A DNA stretch of 32,510 bases from Azoarcus taiwanensis (GTDB taxonomy: Bacteria > Pseudomonadota > Gammaproteobacteria > Burkholderiales > Rhodocyclaceae): assembly GCF_012910885.1 (NCBI RefSeq), contig NZ_WTVM01000037.1, positions 1 to 32,510 on the forward strand, given 5' to 3'. Shown piece after piece: positions 1 through 6,351 of the stretch. The notes beneath the pieces are model-generated. The model saw only the letters and a program-made list of their open reading frames with translations. It made no database searches and was not told the DNA's origin. The position numbers and the translations under genes were made by a program. Positions within the stretch are counted from its first letter, which is position 1, and each line of letters opens with the position of its first letter.

Positions 1-161
1 TCGCCGACAGGTGCGGCTTTGCGCGCTCCTACATGAGCCGGATCGAGCGTGGCGGCGCCAATCCATCTCTTGATGCAATCGAAGTGCTAGCCGACGCACT
101 GGGGGTCAAGATGGCGACACTTTTCGCCGACGAGCACGAATCGGAAACCGGCGATCTATAA
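1..161 (+). CDS. XRE-family HTH transcriptional regulator, C-terminal part (5' end outside window)
   Basis: The open frame starts at base 3 and encodes 52 residues ending at TAA 159-161. The visible part is the second half of a Cro/C1-type helix-turn-helix: a recognition-helix stretch RSYMSRIERGGANPSLDAIE followed by VLADALGVKMATLFA. This is the classic 'S..S.iE.G...ps...l..la..l.v....lf' pattern of small phage- or island-type repressors. The 5' end is missing, so total length and start are unknown. It points towards the leftward operon at 473-1727 and lies on the same side as the integrase, so it may be the repressor of the integrated element. It could equally be a chromosomal neighbour, because the left border of the element is not visible. 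Confidence 0.85.
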   Translation, partial: ADRCGFARSYMSRIERGGANPSLDAIEVLADALGVKMATLFADEHESETGDL

Positions 162-472
162 GGTTTCGTTGAAAATGTCGCGCGTTAAGACAAGCATTCC
201 CAAAAGCCGACCGCCGTCTCTCTAAGACTTCGCTACGTGGAAGCCAAGAGATACATGAACAGCATGTTGGCGCGACAGGTAGAACTAGGACGGACATCCG
301 ACAGCAAGTCCGCGATGCGGGGCTACAGGCCGTGACCAGAAAGCGGCGCCGGTCACAGGCTGGAATGACTTTCTCGTCACGGACTGAACCGACGCATTCA
401 CGGGCTTCTCAACCCGTGACGAGAATGACGGGAAACAAGGTTTCCCGAGAGAGCACTGATAGAGACTTCAAC
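162..472. other. 311-bp gap with nested inverted repeats, no gene seen
   Basis: No ORF with a credible ribosome binding site is present. The region is rich in symmetry. TTCTCGTCACGG (371-382) is a perfect 12-bp inverted repeat of CCGTGACGAGAA (414-425). Inside it, TCACGGG (398-404) pairs with CCCGTGA (413-419). CGGGAAAC (429-436) pairs with GTTTCCCG (440-447) around a 3-nt loop. The core GTGAC/GTCAC occurs four times, at 332-336, 352-356, 376-380 and 416-420. The 429-447 hairpin could end the leftward transcript of the 473-1222 gene, although no T-run follows it. The wider set could be an operator or replication/transfer site of the element; that is inference. Confidence 0.6.
429..447 (-). 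terminator. Hairpin downstream of the 473-1222 gene, possible terminator
   Basis: A perfect 8-bp stem with a 3-nt loop (CGGGAAAC/GTTTCCCG) lies 26 bp past the stop codon of the leftward gene ending at 473. There is no clear U-tract on the minus strand after the stem, so intrinsic termination is only possible, not shown. Confidence 0.3.
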
Positions 473-1222
473 CTATTGTCTACGCTTGCTGCTTAGCGCC
501 GCCCGGATGGCGTCGAGCTGTCGCCCCACAACGTTTCGCGGCAACTCCTGACCTTCCGGCATCATGGCGAACAGCTCTGCCGTGCGTTTCGGCCGCCAGC
601 CCGCCAGCTCGGCACAGAGCCACAGCACCTCCCGACGTCTGAGGGTTTTCGCCTGCTCTTCCGGGCCGCGTCGGTCGCGAGAACTGCTAAGCGTTTCGGC
701 GATACGATTCACAGCACCATGCCGACGCTCAAGGATGGAACGGCGCAGCCGACCCACATGAGCGGGAATCAGCCACGCAAGCTCCTGAAGCTGCATTTCC
801 GTCAAGGCGAGCGCCTTGACGAGTTGCCCCGGTCGCCTGTGCCCATTCCACAGCGCGAACCGCGCCGCACGAAGGGCCTTGGCCTCACCCTTGTCGAACA
901 CGCCTCGCAACCGATCCCACGCGGGGATGTGGTCTGGATACCGGGCGCAAAGCCATTGCAGATCGGCAAGCGCAACAATCTGGCGAGCGTCCGGCACCAA
1001 CTCATCACACAGGACGTCGAGCATCCGAAAGACGGGCGCGATGCCGCGCCGGTCAAGCTCCCCGCCAAGTCGCAGGGCCGCAACCTCGTTCGCATCGAAT
1101 AGGGCCGCGTGCCGATACTTCGACAGGATCAGCTCGATAGGCGCCGCTGCGAGAACTGCCGACAGCCGCGCCTCCCGATCCACCGACAGTTCAGCCAGCG
1201 CCATCGTCATACCAAACGGCAT
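473..1222 (-). CDS. Hypothetical protein of the integrated element (249 aa)
   Basis: I do not recognise this protein. It is alpha-helical looking, rich in Arg, Ala and Leu, and carries no signal peptide or membrane segment, so it is probably cytoplasmic. The last ~50 residues (REVLWLCAELAGWRPKRTAE and after) are basic and could form a nucleic-acid-binding helical region, but no motif is decisive. It is the last gene of the leftward operon alpA-like / 55-aa / 65-aa / this gene. Its ATG at 1222 lies 32 bp inside the upstream gene; ATGs at 1210 and 1204 are equally possible starts and none has a strong Shine-Dalgarno, consistent with translational coupling. Its position after an AlpA-like regulator and an integrase marks it as cargo or a maintenance gene of a small genomic island. 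Confidence 0.75.
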   Translation of the reverse strand: MPFGMTMALAELSVDREARLSAVLAAAPIELILSKYRHAALFDANEVAALRLGGELDRRGIAPVFRMLDVLCDELVPDARQIVALADLQWLCARYPDHIPAWDRLRGVFDKGEAKALRAARFALWNGHRRPGQLVKALALTEMQLQELAWLIPAHVGRLRRSILERRHGAVNRIAETLSSSRDRRGPEEQAKTLRRREVLWLCAELAGWRPKRTAELFAMMPEGQELPRNVVGRQLDAIRAALSSKRRQ

Positions 1223-1388
1223 TCAGAGCGCCGAGCGGGTTCTCGACCAACACAATCGGCGCCCTTCCACGGGAGCCAACGTGCAGCGTGACCGCGCCGC
1301 CAAGATCAACCGCATGGGTGATCTCAGAATCAGCCAGTGTCTCAGCGAATACAGCGAAGGGAACCAAATGCAGGTGCTCAGGACTCAT
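1191..1388 (-). CDS. Hypothetical small protein (65 aa) of the integrated element
   Basis: The frame is open further upstream, but I choose the ATG at 1388. GAGGGG sits 5 nt before it, and the stop of the preceding 55-codon gene overlaps it (ATGAGTCCTGA). The product begins MSPEHLHLVPFAVFAETLAD and ends WYDDGAG. It has no cysteines, no membrane segment and no family I recognise. It overlaps the start region of the 473-1222 gene by about 14 to 32 bp depending on that gene's start, so the two are very likely translationally coupled. Reality is supported by the overlap chain and the ribosome binding site, not by homology. Confidence 0.55.
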   Translation of the reverse strand: MSPEHLHLVPFAVFAETLADSEITHAVDLGGAVTLHVGSRGRAPIVLVENPLGALNAVWYDDGAG

Positions 1389-1545
1389 CGCGCCCCCTCG
1401 ACGTCTCCTGAGTGTCATCACCACTCTTTGGGGCCATCGCGCTACGCCCCTGATGCGCGGCCCGTTCGGCTTCAGTGGGATACGGTGCATTCGGCCCGAT
1501 AGCCGCCTCAAGAGCAGCACAAAGCCGATTCAGATCGGCGCTCAT
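1378..1545 (-). CDS. Hypothetical very small protein (55 aa) of the integrated element
   Basis: This is a 55-codon ORF read by eye, starting MSADLNRLCAALEAAIGPNA and ending SRGRDES. Its ATG (1545-1543) overlaps the TGA of the AlpA-like gene as ATGA. Its own TGA (1380-1378) overlaps the ATG of the 65-aa gene. Such interlocking on both sides is hard to obtain by chance and argues that it is translated. The N-terminal ~20 residues look like a short amphipathic helix; the rest is polar and probably disordered (APKSGDDTQETS). No family is recognised. Confidence 0.5.
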   Translation of the reverse strand: MSADLNRLCAALEAAIGPNAPYPTEAERAAHQGRSAMAPKSGDDTQETSRGRDES

Positions 1546-1727
1546 GCTGCCACCCCCGTGCGTTGCTCAACCCAGGTCATAACGTCACTGAGTTTCCACG
1601 CGACGCGACGTTCGCCGATTCTCACGGGCGTAGGGAAGCGCCCTCCCTTCAGCAATCGATAGATGCTCGCCTTGCTGAGTGTTGTAACGTCGGAAACCTC
1701 GGAAAGCCTGACAAGTTGCTGTTGCAT
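1542..1727 (-). CDS. AlpA-family phage/island transcriptional regulator (61 aa)
   Basis: This is a short DNA-binding protein of the AlpA/excisionase-like MerR-fold group. The visible signature is a helix-turn-helix LSKASIYRLLKGGRFPTPVR followed by the wing IGERRVAWKLSDVMTWVEQR, the standard 'S..tiyrl...G.FP.pvklg.r.vgW....v..Wi' pattern. The ATG at 1727 is chosen because AGGAG lies about 7 nt upstream; an in-frame ATG at 1772 would add 15 unconserved residues. In P4-like elements AlpA activates integrase and excision genes. Here it heads the leftward operon that continues into the 55-aa, 65-aa and 249-aa genes, and it lies just downstream of the integrase. A TATAAT box and a palindrome upstream (1862-1881) probably control it. 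Confidence 0.85.
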   Translation of the reverse strand: MQQQLVRLSEVSDVTTLSKASIYRLLKGGRFPTPVRIGERRVAWKLSDVMTWVEQRTGVAA

Positions 1728-1861
1728 ATTGATGCTCCTGTGATATGAAATGGTTTGGATCACCGGAAGCATCCGAGGACGGCTCTACACCTCCCTACGA
1801 CTGAGCAAGTTCAATGCAAGAATCATCAGCATGTTCCGGGCAGTTTCATTCTGCGCAGTTC

Positions 1862-1890
1862 ATTATAGGAAGCAGCTGCTTATCTCTCGG
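1862..1890 (-). promoter_or_regulatory. Candidate promoter with palindromic operator for the AlpA-like operon
   Basis: Reading leftward there is a perfect TATAAT (1867-1862). The perfect 12-bp palindrome AAGCAGCTGCTT (1870-1881) lies 2 bp upstream of it, inside the -35/-10 spacer. The -35 position (about 1890-1885, CCGAGA) is poor, which suggests activator dependence. Just downstream are two near-identical boxes, CAGTTCATTA (1856-1865) and CAGTTTCATT (1841-1850), read on the + strand. A palindrome inside the spacer is the usual place for a repressor or MerR-type regulator. The AlpA-like protein itself or the XRE protein are candidates. Confidence 0.45.
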
Positions 1891-1906
1891 GTTCTCGGAA
1901 AGATAA

Positions 1907-3214
1907 TTACGCGGCTCTCAGTTCGACCACGTTGGCCGCACGAGCAACCTCCAACTTCTCGTCACATACGTCCGCCCAGTCCTGCCACATCTGCCGTAGC
2001 TCTTCAATGAACTGAGCGCGGTTGTATGCCGCCCGCACCCGGTCGCCTTCGCGGTGTGCCAAAGCAACCTCGACCACATCGGGCCGATACTTGCCCGACT
2101 CGTTCGCCCAAGTCGAAGCCATCGCGCGCAGCCCGTGCACGTCCATCTGTTCGGCAAACCCCCAACGCTTCCGCCAGTTGGTGAGCGTCATCCGGTGCAT
2201 GGGCTTCGACGGTGTCCGTCGATTCGGAAACACGACGGAGCCGGTCGAGAGTTGCCGCACTTCCTGCAGCAGTTCGACAGCCTGACGACTCAGTCGGACG
2301 GTGTGCGCCTCCTTGGCCTTCATACGCTCGGCCGGAATGACCCATACGCCCGCCTCAAGGTCAAATTCCCTCCAGTGGGCGCCCACAACCTCGGAAGTGC
2401 GACACCACGTCAGCACCAGCAGACGCAGTGCAGCCTTGGTCAGCGGGTCCGTCTCCGGGGCGTCCTCAAGCGTCTTCAGAAAGTCACCCAACCGTGCGAG
2501 CGGCAGAGCCTTGCGCGGAACCTCGCGTCGATTCGCCGCGTTCACCAGAACACCCGCGCGCGGGGTCGGATTCGCATCAACGATTTCCGCATCCTCGGCA
2601 AACTCGAAAATCTGCTTGATGTAGCCCCGGCAGTGCTTCGCCGTGACCGGCGAACCCTTATCGATGTCGGTGAGCAAGGAATGCTGTTCCTTACGCTTGA
2701 TCTCGGCGATTGGCCGCGAGCCAAGCGCCGGCATTACGTGCTTGCTCAGCATGGCGGCGCGGTGCTTGGCCGTGCTGCGGGCGAGATTGCCGTCAGTGGC
2801 CTTCAGCCATGCTTCCGCCACTGCTCGGAATGTGTTCACCGTCATAGCTTGCGCCTCGGCATGCTGGCGACTGATCTCGCCCTCGGCATGCTTCAGCGGA
2901 TGAACACCTCGGACGACGAGCCAGCGCGCCGCCCGATGTGCAATGCGGGCATGCTCAAGCGACACGTCAGGATAGGAACCAATGGTGAGCGTCTGCTCCT
3001 TTCCCGCCAGCCGGTAGCGATAGCGCCAGACCTTTGCCCCTGTCGGCGGGATATAAAGCGTCAAACCCCCGCCGTCCGCCAGTTTCATCGGAGCGTCGGC
3101 GGGCTTGGCGGTGCGGACACGGACGGCACTGAGCGCGCGCGTGAAGTCATCCGAGGTGAGCCGGTTCTCCTCGGCGATCTGGATCAGCACAGCAAGCGGG
3201 GTCAGTGCGGGCAT
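1907..3214 (-). CDS. P4-type tyrosine recombinase / integrase (435 aa)
   Basis: Site-specific recombinase of the phage P4 / DUF4102 group, which inserts and excises the element. An arm-binding domain spans about residues 25-120, including MKLADGGGLTLYI and YRYRLAGKEQTLTIGSYPDV. A SAM-like core-binding domain covers ~125-220 and the catalytic domain ~235-415. All expected catalytic residues are present: R272 (TWCRTSEV), K299 (RMKAKEAHTV), H360 and R363 (DVHGLRAMAS), H387 (ALAHRE) and Y397 (RAAYNRA). It therefore looks active. About 28 residues precede the usual start of the family, so the true start could be slightly inside. It reads into the element and away from fliE, as expected for an integrase next to its attachment site. 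No tRNA is seen at that boundary. Confidence 0.95.
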   Translation of the reverse strand: MPALTPLAVLIQIAEENRLTSDDFTRALSAVRVRTAKPADAPMKLADGGGLTLYIPPTGAKVWRYRYRLAGKEQTLTIGSYPDVSLEHARIAHRAARWLVVRGVHPLKHAEGEISRQHAEAQAMTVNTFRAVAEAWLKATDGNLARSTAKHRAAMLSKHVMPALGSRPIAEIKRKEQHSLLTDIDKGSPVTAKHCRGYIKQIFEFAEDAEIVDANPTPRAGVLVNAANRREVPRKALPLARLGDFLKTLEDAPETDPLTKAALRLLVLTWCRTSEVVGAHWREFDLEAGVWVIPAERMKAKEAHTVRLSRQAVELLQEVRQLSTGSVVFPNRRTPSKPMHRMTLTNWRKRWGFAEQMDVHGLRAMASTWANESGKYRPDVVEVALAHREGDRVRAAYNRAQFIEELRQMWQDWADVCDEKLEVARAANVVELRAA

Positions 3215-3239
3215 ACAGGGTCTCTCTCGCGGTCTATGC

Positions 3240-3273
3240 CCACAAGTCTACCCACAACACACTGAGTCCACAA
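3240..3273 (-). promoter_or_regulatory. Integrase promoter region with three TTGTGG direct repeats
   Basis: On the minus strand TTGTGG occurs at 3273-3268, 3257-3252 and 3245-3240, all in the same orientation, 27 to 60 bp before the integrase ATG. The first copy also forms a weak -35, with TAGACT 17 bp downstream as the -10. Short direct repeats beside an integrase start are typical of arm-type integrase binding sites, which would also give autoregulation. The repeat is seen; its role is inferred. Confidence 0.35.
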
Positions 3274-3288
3274 GAGACCAAAAGCGAC

Positions 3289-3320
3289 GAAGGGAGACAA
3301 GATTTCTCTTATCTCCCTTC
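3289..3320. repeat. 9-bp perfect inverted repeat between integrase and fliE
   Basis: GAAGGGAGA (3289-3297) pairs perfectly with TCTCCCTTC (3312-3320) around a 14-nt loop. In the leftward fliE transcript the stem is followed by GTCGCTTTTGG, so it may serve as a weak terminator for fliE. It also lies where the attachment site of the element is expected, and a tyrosine-recombinase core site would show this kind of symmetry. The two readings cannot be separated here. Confidence 0.4.
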
Positions 3321-3331
3321 AAATTCAGTCA

Positions 3332-3357
3332 GTTAGCAACTAACGCGAGACCTCGCG
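3332..3357 (-). terminator. Two adjacent small hairpins just after fliE
   Basis: GTTAG (3332-3336) pairs with CTAAC (3340-3344), and CGCGAG (3344-3349) pairs with CTCGCG (3352-3357). They lie 9 to 34 bp past the fliE stop codon on its transcript. There is no T-run next to them, so they may stabilise the 3' end rather than terminate transcription. Confidence 0.3.
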
Positions 3358-3365
3358 ATACCCCC

Positions 3366-3689
3366 TCAGACCGGCATGTTCATGATGTCCTGGTAGGCCG
3401 AGACCAGACGGTTTCGCACCTGCACCATCTGCTGGAAGGAGAGACTGGCTTTCTCGAGGTTGACCATGACGTCCTGGATATTGACGTCGGGATTGCCAGC
3501 GGAGAACTCGCGCGACATGGCACGCGCCTCATTCTGCGCGGCGCTGACGTCCTTGAGGGCCGACTGCAGTACCTGGGCAAAGTCGACCCCACCAGCCTCG
3601 CTCGGCGCGGCGGTGGCGCTCTTGCCGGAAGCAGTCTGCGCGGTGGAGCGCAACTGCCCGATCAACTGGTCGATTCCGCGATTATCCAT
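3366..3689 (-). CDS. fliE: Flagellar hook-basal body protein FliE (107 aa)
   Basis: FliE joins the MS ring (FliF) to the proximal rod (FlgB) and is exported early by the flagellar type III system. Length matches the family. The C-terminal two thirds carries the family signature: VDFAQVLQSALKDVSAAQ, then NPDVNIQDVMVNLEKASLSF and QQMVQVRNRLVSAYQDIMNM. There is no signal peptide, as expected for a type III substrate. AAGGA lies just before the ATG. A strong sigma54 promoter sits 44 bp upstream. fliE follows fleR in the same direction but is separated from fliF, which is transcribed the other way, so the usual fliEFGHIJ order is broken by inversion of the fleS-fleR-fliE block. The integrated element begins right after it. 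Confidence 0.96.
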   Translation of the reverse strand: MDNRGIDQLIGQLRSTAQTASGKSATAAPSEAGGVDFAQVLQSALKDVSAAQNEARAMSREFSAGNPDVNIQDVMVNLEKASLSFQQMVQVRNRLVSAYQDIMNMPV

Positions 3690-3732
3690 GGTCCTTACCC
3701 GAAGGCTTGTCCGTATGAGTTCAGTTTAGCAG

Positions 3733-3749
3733 AGCAATCGCCATGCCAA
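3733..3749 (-). promoter_or_regulatory. Sigma54 (-24/-12) promoter of fliE
   Basis: On the minus strand the sequence is TTGGCATGGCGATTGCT. It matches the YTGGCAYGRNNNTTGCW consensus throughout, with exactly 10 bp between the invariant GG and GC. The expected transcription start is about 33 nt before the fliE ATG. It allows fliE to be expressed apart from fleSR and makes it a likely FleR target. Confidence 0.85.
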
Positions 3750-3758
3750 AAGGTGAGA

Positions 3759-3806
3759 GTGTGTGGCATATGTGACCACACACACACGCCCTGGTTCGCC
3801 GAACCA
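3759..3806. repeat. Two inverted repeats between fleR and the fliE promoter
   Basis: GTGTGTGG (3759-3766) and CCACACAC (3776-3783) form a perfect 8-bp stem with a 9-nt loop; a short (CA)n run follows. TGGTTCG (3792-3798) and CGAACCA (3800-3806) are perfectly symmetric around one base, directly after the fleR stop codon. Reading leftward, both precede the fliE -24 box by 10 to 57 bp. They could end the fleR transcript or be protein sites for the fliE promoter. Confidence 0.4.
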
Positions 3807-5195
3807 TCATATCTCATAGCCTTCATCGCGGTACTGCGCGAGCTTGTAACGCAGGGTGCGCTCGGAAATGCCGAGCTTTTCCACCGCGCGCTTGCGCGAA
3901 CCACCGAGTTCGCGAAGGGTTTGCAGAATGTGCTCGCGCTCCAGATCCTTCATGTTCGCCGGCTTGTCGCCGACCACCCCGCCCGACGGAGCGGCAATTT
4001 CTGCCGGCCGCAGACCCGGTGGCGCTGGCTCGATTACCGGCGGGGGGGCTGACTGGGTGGTCGCTTCAACCCTCGGCATGCACAGCGCAAGCGTCTCGGG
4101 TGTGATGGTGTCGCCGCTCGCGAGAATAAGTGCGCGCTGCATGGTGTTTTCCAGCTCGCGCACATTGCCCGGCCAGCCGTGAGTCAGCAGCAGGCGCTCG
4201 GCACCGGCATCGAGACGCCCCTTGCGACCAATGCGCCGGGCGTGACGTGCGAGGAAAGCGCCGGCGAGCGGCAGAATGTCACCCGGGCGCTCACGCAACG
4301 ATGGGATCTCGAGCGGGAAGACATTGAGTCGGTAATAGAGATCCTCGCGGAATCGACCGGCCGACACCTCGGCCGCCATGTCACGGTTGCTGGTCGCCAG
4401 CACACGAATGTCGAGCTCGACCGATTTCTTGCCGCCCACGCGCTCGACCTCGCGCTCCTGCAACACCCGCAGCAACTTGGCCTGCAGACCAAGCGGCATC
4501 TCGGAAATCTCGTCGAGCAGAATCGTGCCGCCCTGCGCTTGCTCGAACTTGCCGGCCTGCGCGCTCTGAGCGCCGGTGAATGAGCCCTTCTCGTGACCGA
4601 AGAGCGTAGCTTCCAGCAGGTTCTCGGGGATGGCCGCGCAGTTGATCGCAATGAAGGGCCCCTTGCGGCGCGGCGAATGCTGGTGGATGTATCGCGCAAA
4701 GACTTCCTTACCGGTGCCGGATTCACCGGTGAGCAGCACCGTGGCGTCGGTCTCGGCCACCCGGGCGGCCATCGCCAGAAGGTTACGGCTGCGCACGTCC
4801 TCAGCGACGACATCGTCCGACGGCATTGGCGCCGAGGCATAGCGACGTACATGCTCGAGCAGCACATCGGGTTCGAAGGGCTTCATGAGGAAGTCGCAGG
4901 CCCCGCCGCGCATCGCCGCGACCGCTTTCTCGACGTCACCGTACGCGGTCATCAGCAGCACCGGCATCTGCGGCAACCGCGCGCGGATCATGGACAGCAG
5001 TTCGAGGCCGTCGATGGGCTGCATGCGCAGATCGCTGACGACCAGATTGAAGGCTTGCCGCTCGAGCGCCTGCAACGCAGCGGGGCCGCCATCGACACCG
5101 ACAACCTGGTGTCCGGCCAGCTCCAGCGTGAGGCCCACTGCATCGCGCAGGGACGCATCGTCTTCCACCAACAGAATGGCGATCTTCTCGCTCAT
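3807..5195 (-). CDS. fleR: FleR/FlrC-type sigma54-dependent flagellar response regulator (462 aa)
   Basis: NtrC-class activator that remodels RNA polymerase-sigma54 at class III flagellar promoters after phosphorylation by FleS. The receiver domain (~1-120) has acidic residues E11, D12 and D13, phospho-acceptor D55 (VVSDLRM) and K105. The AAA+ domain (~135-365) has Walker A GESGTGKE (157-164), the sigma54 loop (204-209) and Walker B TILLDE (224-229), plus arginine-finger motif FREDLYYRL. A Fis-type helix-turn-helix ends the protein (GGSRKRAVEKLGISERTLRY). The sigma54 loop reads GSFTGA rather than the usual GAFTGA. It lies 11 bp after fleS in one operon. The sigma54 promoters around it and the CGGCAA arrays at 6386-6402 and 29078-29131 are its likely targets. 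Confidence 0.95.
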   Translation of the reverse strand: MSEKIAILLVEDDASLRDAVGLTLELAGHQVVGVDGGPAALQALERQAFNLVVSDLRMQPIDGLELLSMIRARLPQMPVLLMTAYGDVEKAVAAMRGGACDFLMKPFEPDVLLEHVRRYASAPMPSDDVVAEDVRSRNLLAMAARVAETDATVLLTGESGTGKEVFARYIHQHSPRRKGPFIAINCAAIPENLLEATLFGHEKGSFTGAQSAQAGKFEQAQGGTILLDEISEMPLGLQAKLLRVLQEREVERVGGKKSVELDIRVLATSNRDMAAEVSAGRFREDLYYRLNVFPLEIPSLRERPGDILPLAGAFLARHARRIGRKGRLDAGAERLLLTHGWPGNVRELENTMQRALILASGDTITPETLALCMPRVEATTQSAPPPVIEPAPPGLRPAEIAAPSGGVVGDKPANMKDLEREHILQTLRELGGSRKRAVEKLGISERTLRYKLAQYRDEGYEI

Positions 5196-5206
5196 TCGCT
5201 CGTCTC

Positions 5207-6349
5207 CTATGATTCGTCCTGCAGTGGCAGGCTGAGCGTGAATACCGCACCCTCTCCGGGCCGTGACGCGACAGCGATGTCGCCGCCGTGACCGCGTGCC
5301 ACGCCGCGAGCGATGGCGAGGCCGAGCCCGGTGCCCTCGGCGCGGGTGGTGTAGAAGGGTTCAAAAAGTCGCTGCTGCAGGGCAGGCTCGATACCCGGTC
5401 CCGAGTCCGCGACACGGAATTCCACCCGGTCGTCATGACGCGTCACCGAAACCAATACACAACCTCTCTCGCCGGAAGCGTTGAAGGCATTATCCAGCAA
5501 ATTGGTAACTGCCCCACCGAGCGCCTTGCGGTCGCCGTGCAGTGTCAGGTCGCCGCAATCGCATTCGGCACGAAAGTCGATACTTCGGCTTCGTGCAAGC
5601 GGTTCGAGCGTGTGCGCAACCTCGCGGATCAGTTCGCACACTTCGAAACGCTGGCGCCCGAGGCTATCCCCTCGCGCGAAAAGCAGCATGTCGCGGATAA
5701 GACGCTCGAGATAGCGAAGTCGCTCGATCGCCCGATCCGCGAGCCGATCCCGGTCGAGCAGCGAAAGCTCGGCCTGACGCAGGTTGGCGGTGTAAAGCAT
5801 TGCCGCCGACAAGGGGGTACGCAGTTGGTGCGCCAATCCCGCCACCATCTCACCCATTGCTGCAAGACGTTCGTGCCGCTCGGCCTGCTCGCGCATGCGG
5901 TGGGTTTCGGTAATGTCGTGCAGCAGCACGATGGACTCGTCGCCGGATTCAAGCGATGCTTCGGAAAGCGACAGGCGCCGATCGCCGCCCTCTCCCCGCA
6001 AGATGACTTCCCCCGGAGTTTCCGTAGGCAGGAAGCGCGCAGAGATGCCGGACCACGGCGTCAGCGTATCCACTGTTCCGAGCATGCTCGTCGCCGCGCG
6101 GTTCATCTGCATCACCCTTCCCTCGCGATTGCAGACGACGACGCCGGCCGGCAATGCGCCCATCAACACATTCAAGCGTTCGGTGAGTTGCGAAACCTGC
6201 CCCTGTAGCGCGTTGTACGCACTGGACAACTCTTCGGAGGCGCGCGCGAACAGGGTGAACGCTTCGGCAAGCTGCGCAGCATCCATGCCCTGGATGCTGG
6301 CTCCGGCGTCGGACTTCGGCAAGGAAGGGTTGGCGGGCGGTTTAGTCAC
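5207..6349 (-). CDS. fleS: FleS/FlrB-type cytoplasmic sensor histidine kinase (380 aa)
   Basis: Partner kinase of FleR. There is no membrane segment. A short coiled N-terminal region (~25-60, EAFTLFARASEELSSAYNAL) precedes a PAS domain (~60-150, VVVCNREGRVMQMNRAATSM). The H box LAHQLRTPLSAAM places the phospho-histidine at H174. The ATPase domain has N box NLLDNAFNASG (283-293), G1 ADSGPGI and G2 GTGLGLAIARG. The first usable start is a GTG at 6349 with no strong ribosome binding site; the ATG at 6286 (MDAAQLAEA) is a good alternative, because family similarity begins there. The absence of a sensor domain fits a kinase that responds to an internal cue such as basal-body assembly. Its start lies 3 bp from the fliF sigma54 promoter on the opposite strand. 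Confidence 0.94.
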   Translation of the reverse strand: MTKPPANPSLPKSDAGASIQGMDAAQLAEAFTLFARASEELSSAYNALQGQVSQLTERLNVLMGALPAGVVVCNREGRVMQMNRAATSMLGTVDTLTPWSGISARFLPTETPGEVILRGEGGDRRLSLSEASLESGDESIVLLHDITETHRMREQAERHERLAAMGEMVAGLAHQLRTPLSAAMLYTANLRQAELSLLDRDRLADRAIERLRYLERLIRDMLLFARGDSLGRQRFEVCELIREVAHTLEPLARSRSIDFRAECDCGDLTLHGDRKALGGAVTNLLDNAFNASGERGCVLVSVTRHDDRVEFRVADSGPGIEPALQQRLFEPFYTTRAEGTGLGLAIARGVARGHGGDIAVASRPGEGAVFTLSLPLQDES

Positions 6350-6351
6350 GG

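Noticed and set aside
106-297. 63-codon frame on the minus strand overlapping the XRE gene end
   Set aside because: No ribosome binding site, odd composition, and overlap with a recognised helix-turn-helix coding region.
162-472. Left end of the element inside the window, by direct repeat with 3215-3365
   Set aside because: I could not find a shared direct repeat of useful length between the two regions by eye, so the left border is probably outside the window.
2054-3265. Long open frame (403 codons) on the + strand opposite the integrase
   Set aside because: It is fully antisense to a well-supported integrase, has no recognisable domain, and is the usual GC-rich shadow frame.
3215-3365. 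tRNA gene or tRNA fragment as attachment site
   Set aside because: No T-loop GGTTCRA motif with matching stems and no acceptor-stem pairing are visible.
3776-3790. (CA)n run near fliE as a phase-variable repeat
   Set aside because: It is short, lies outside any coding frame, and mainly forms part of an inverted repeat.
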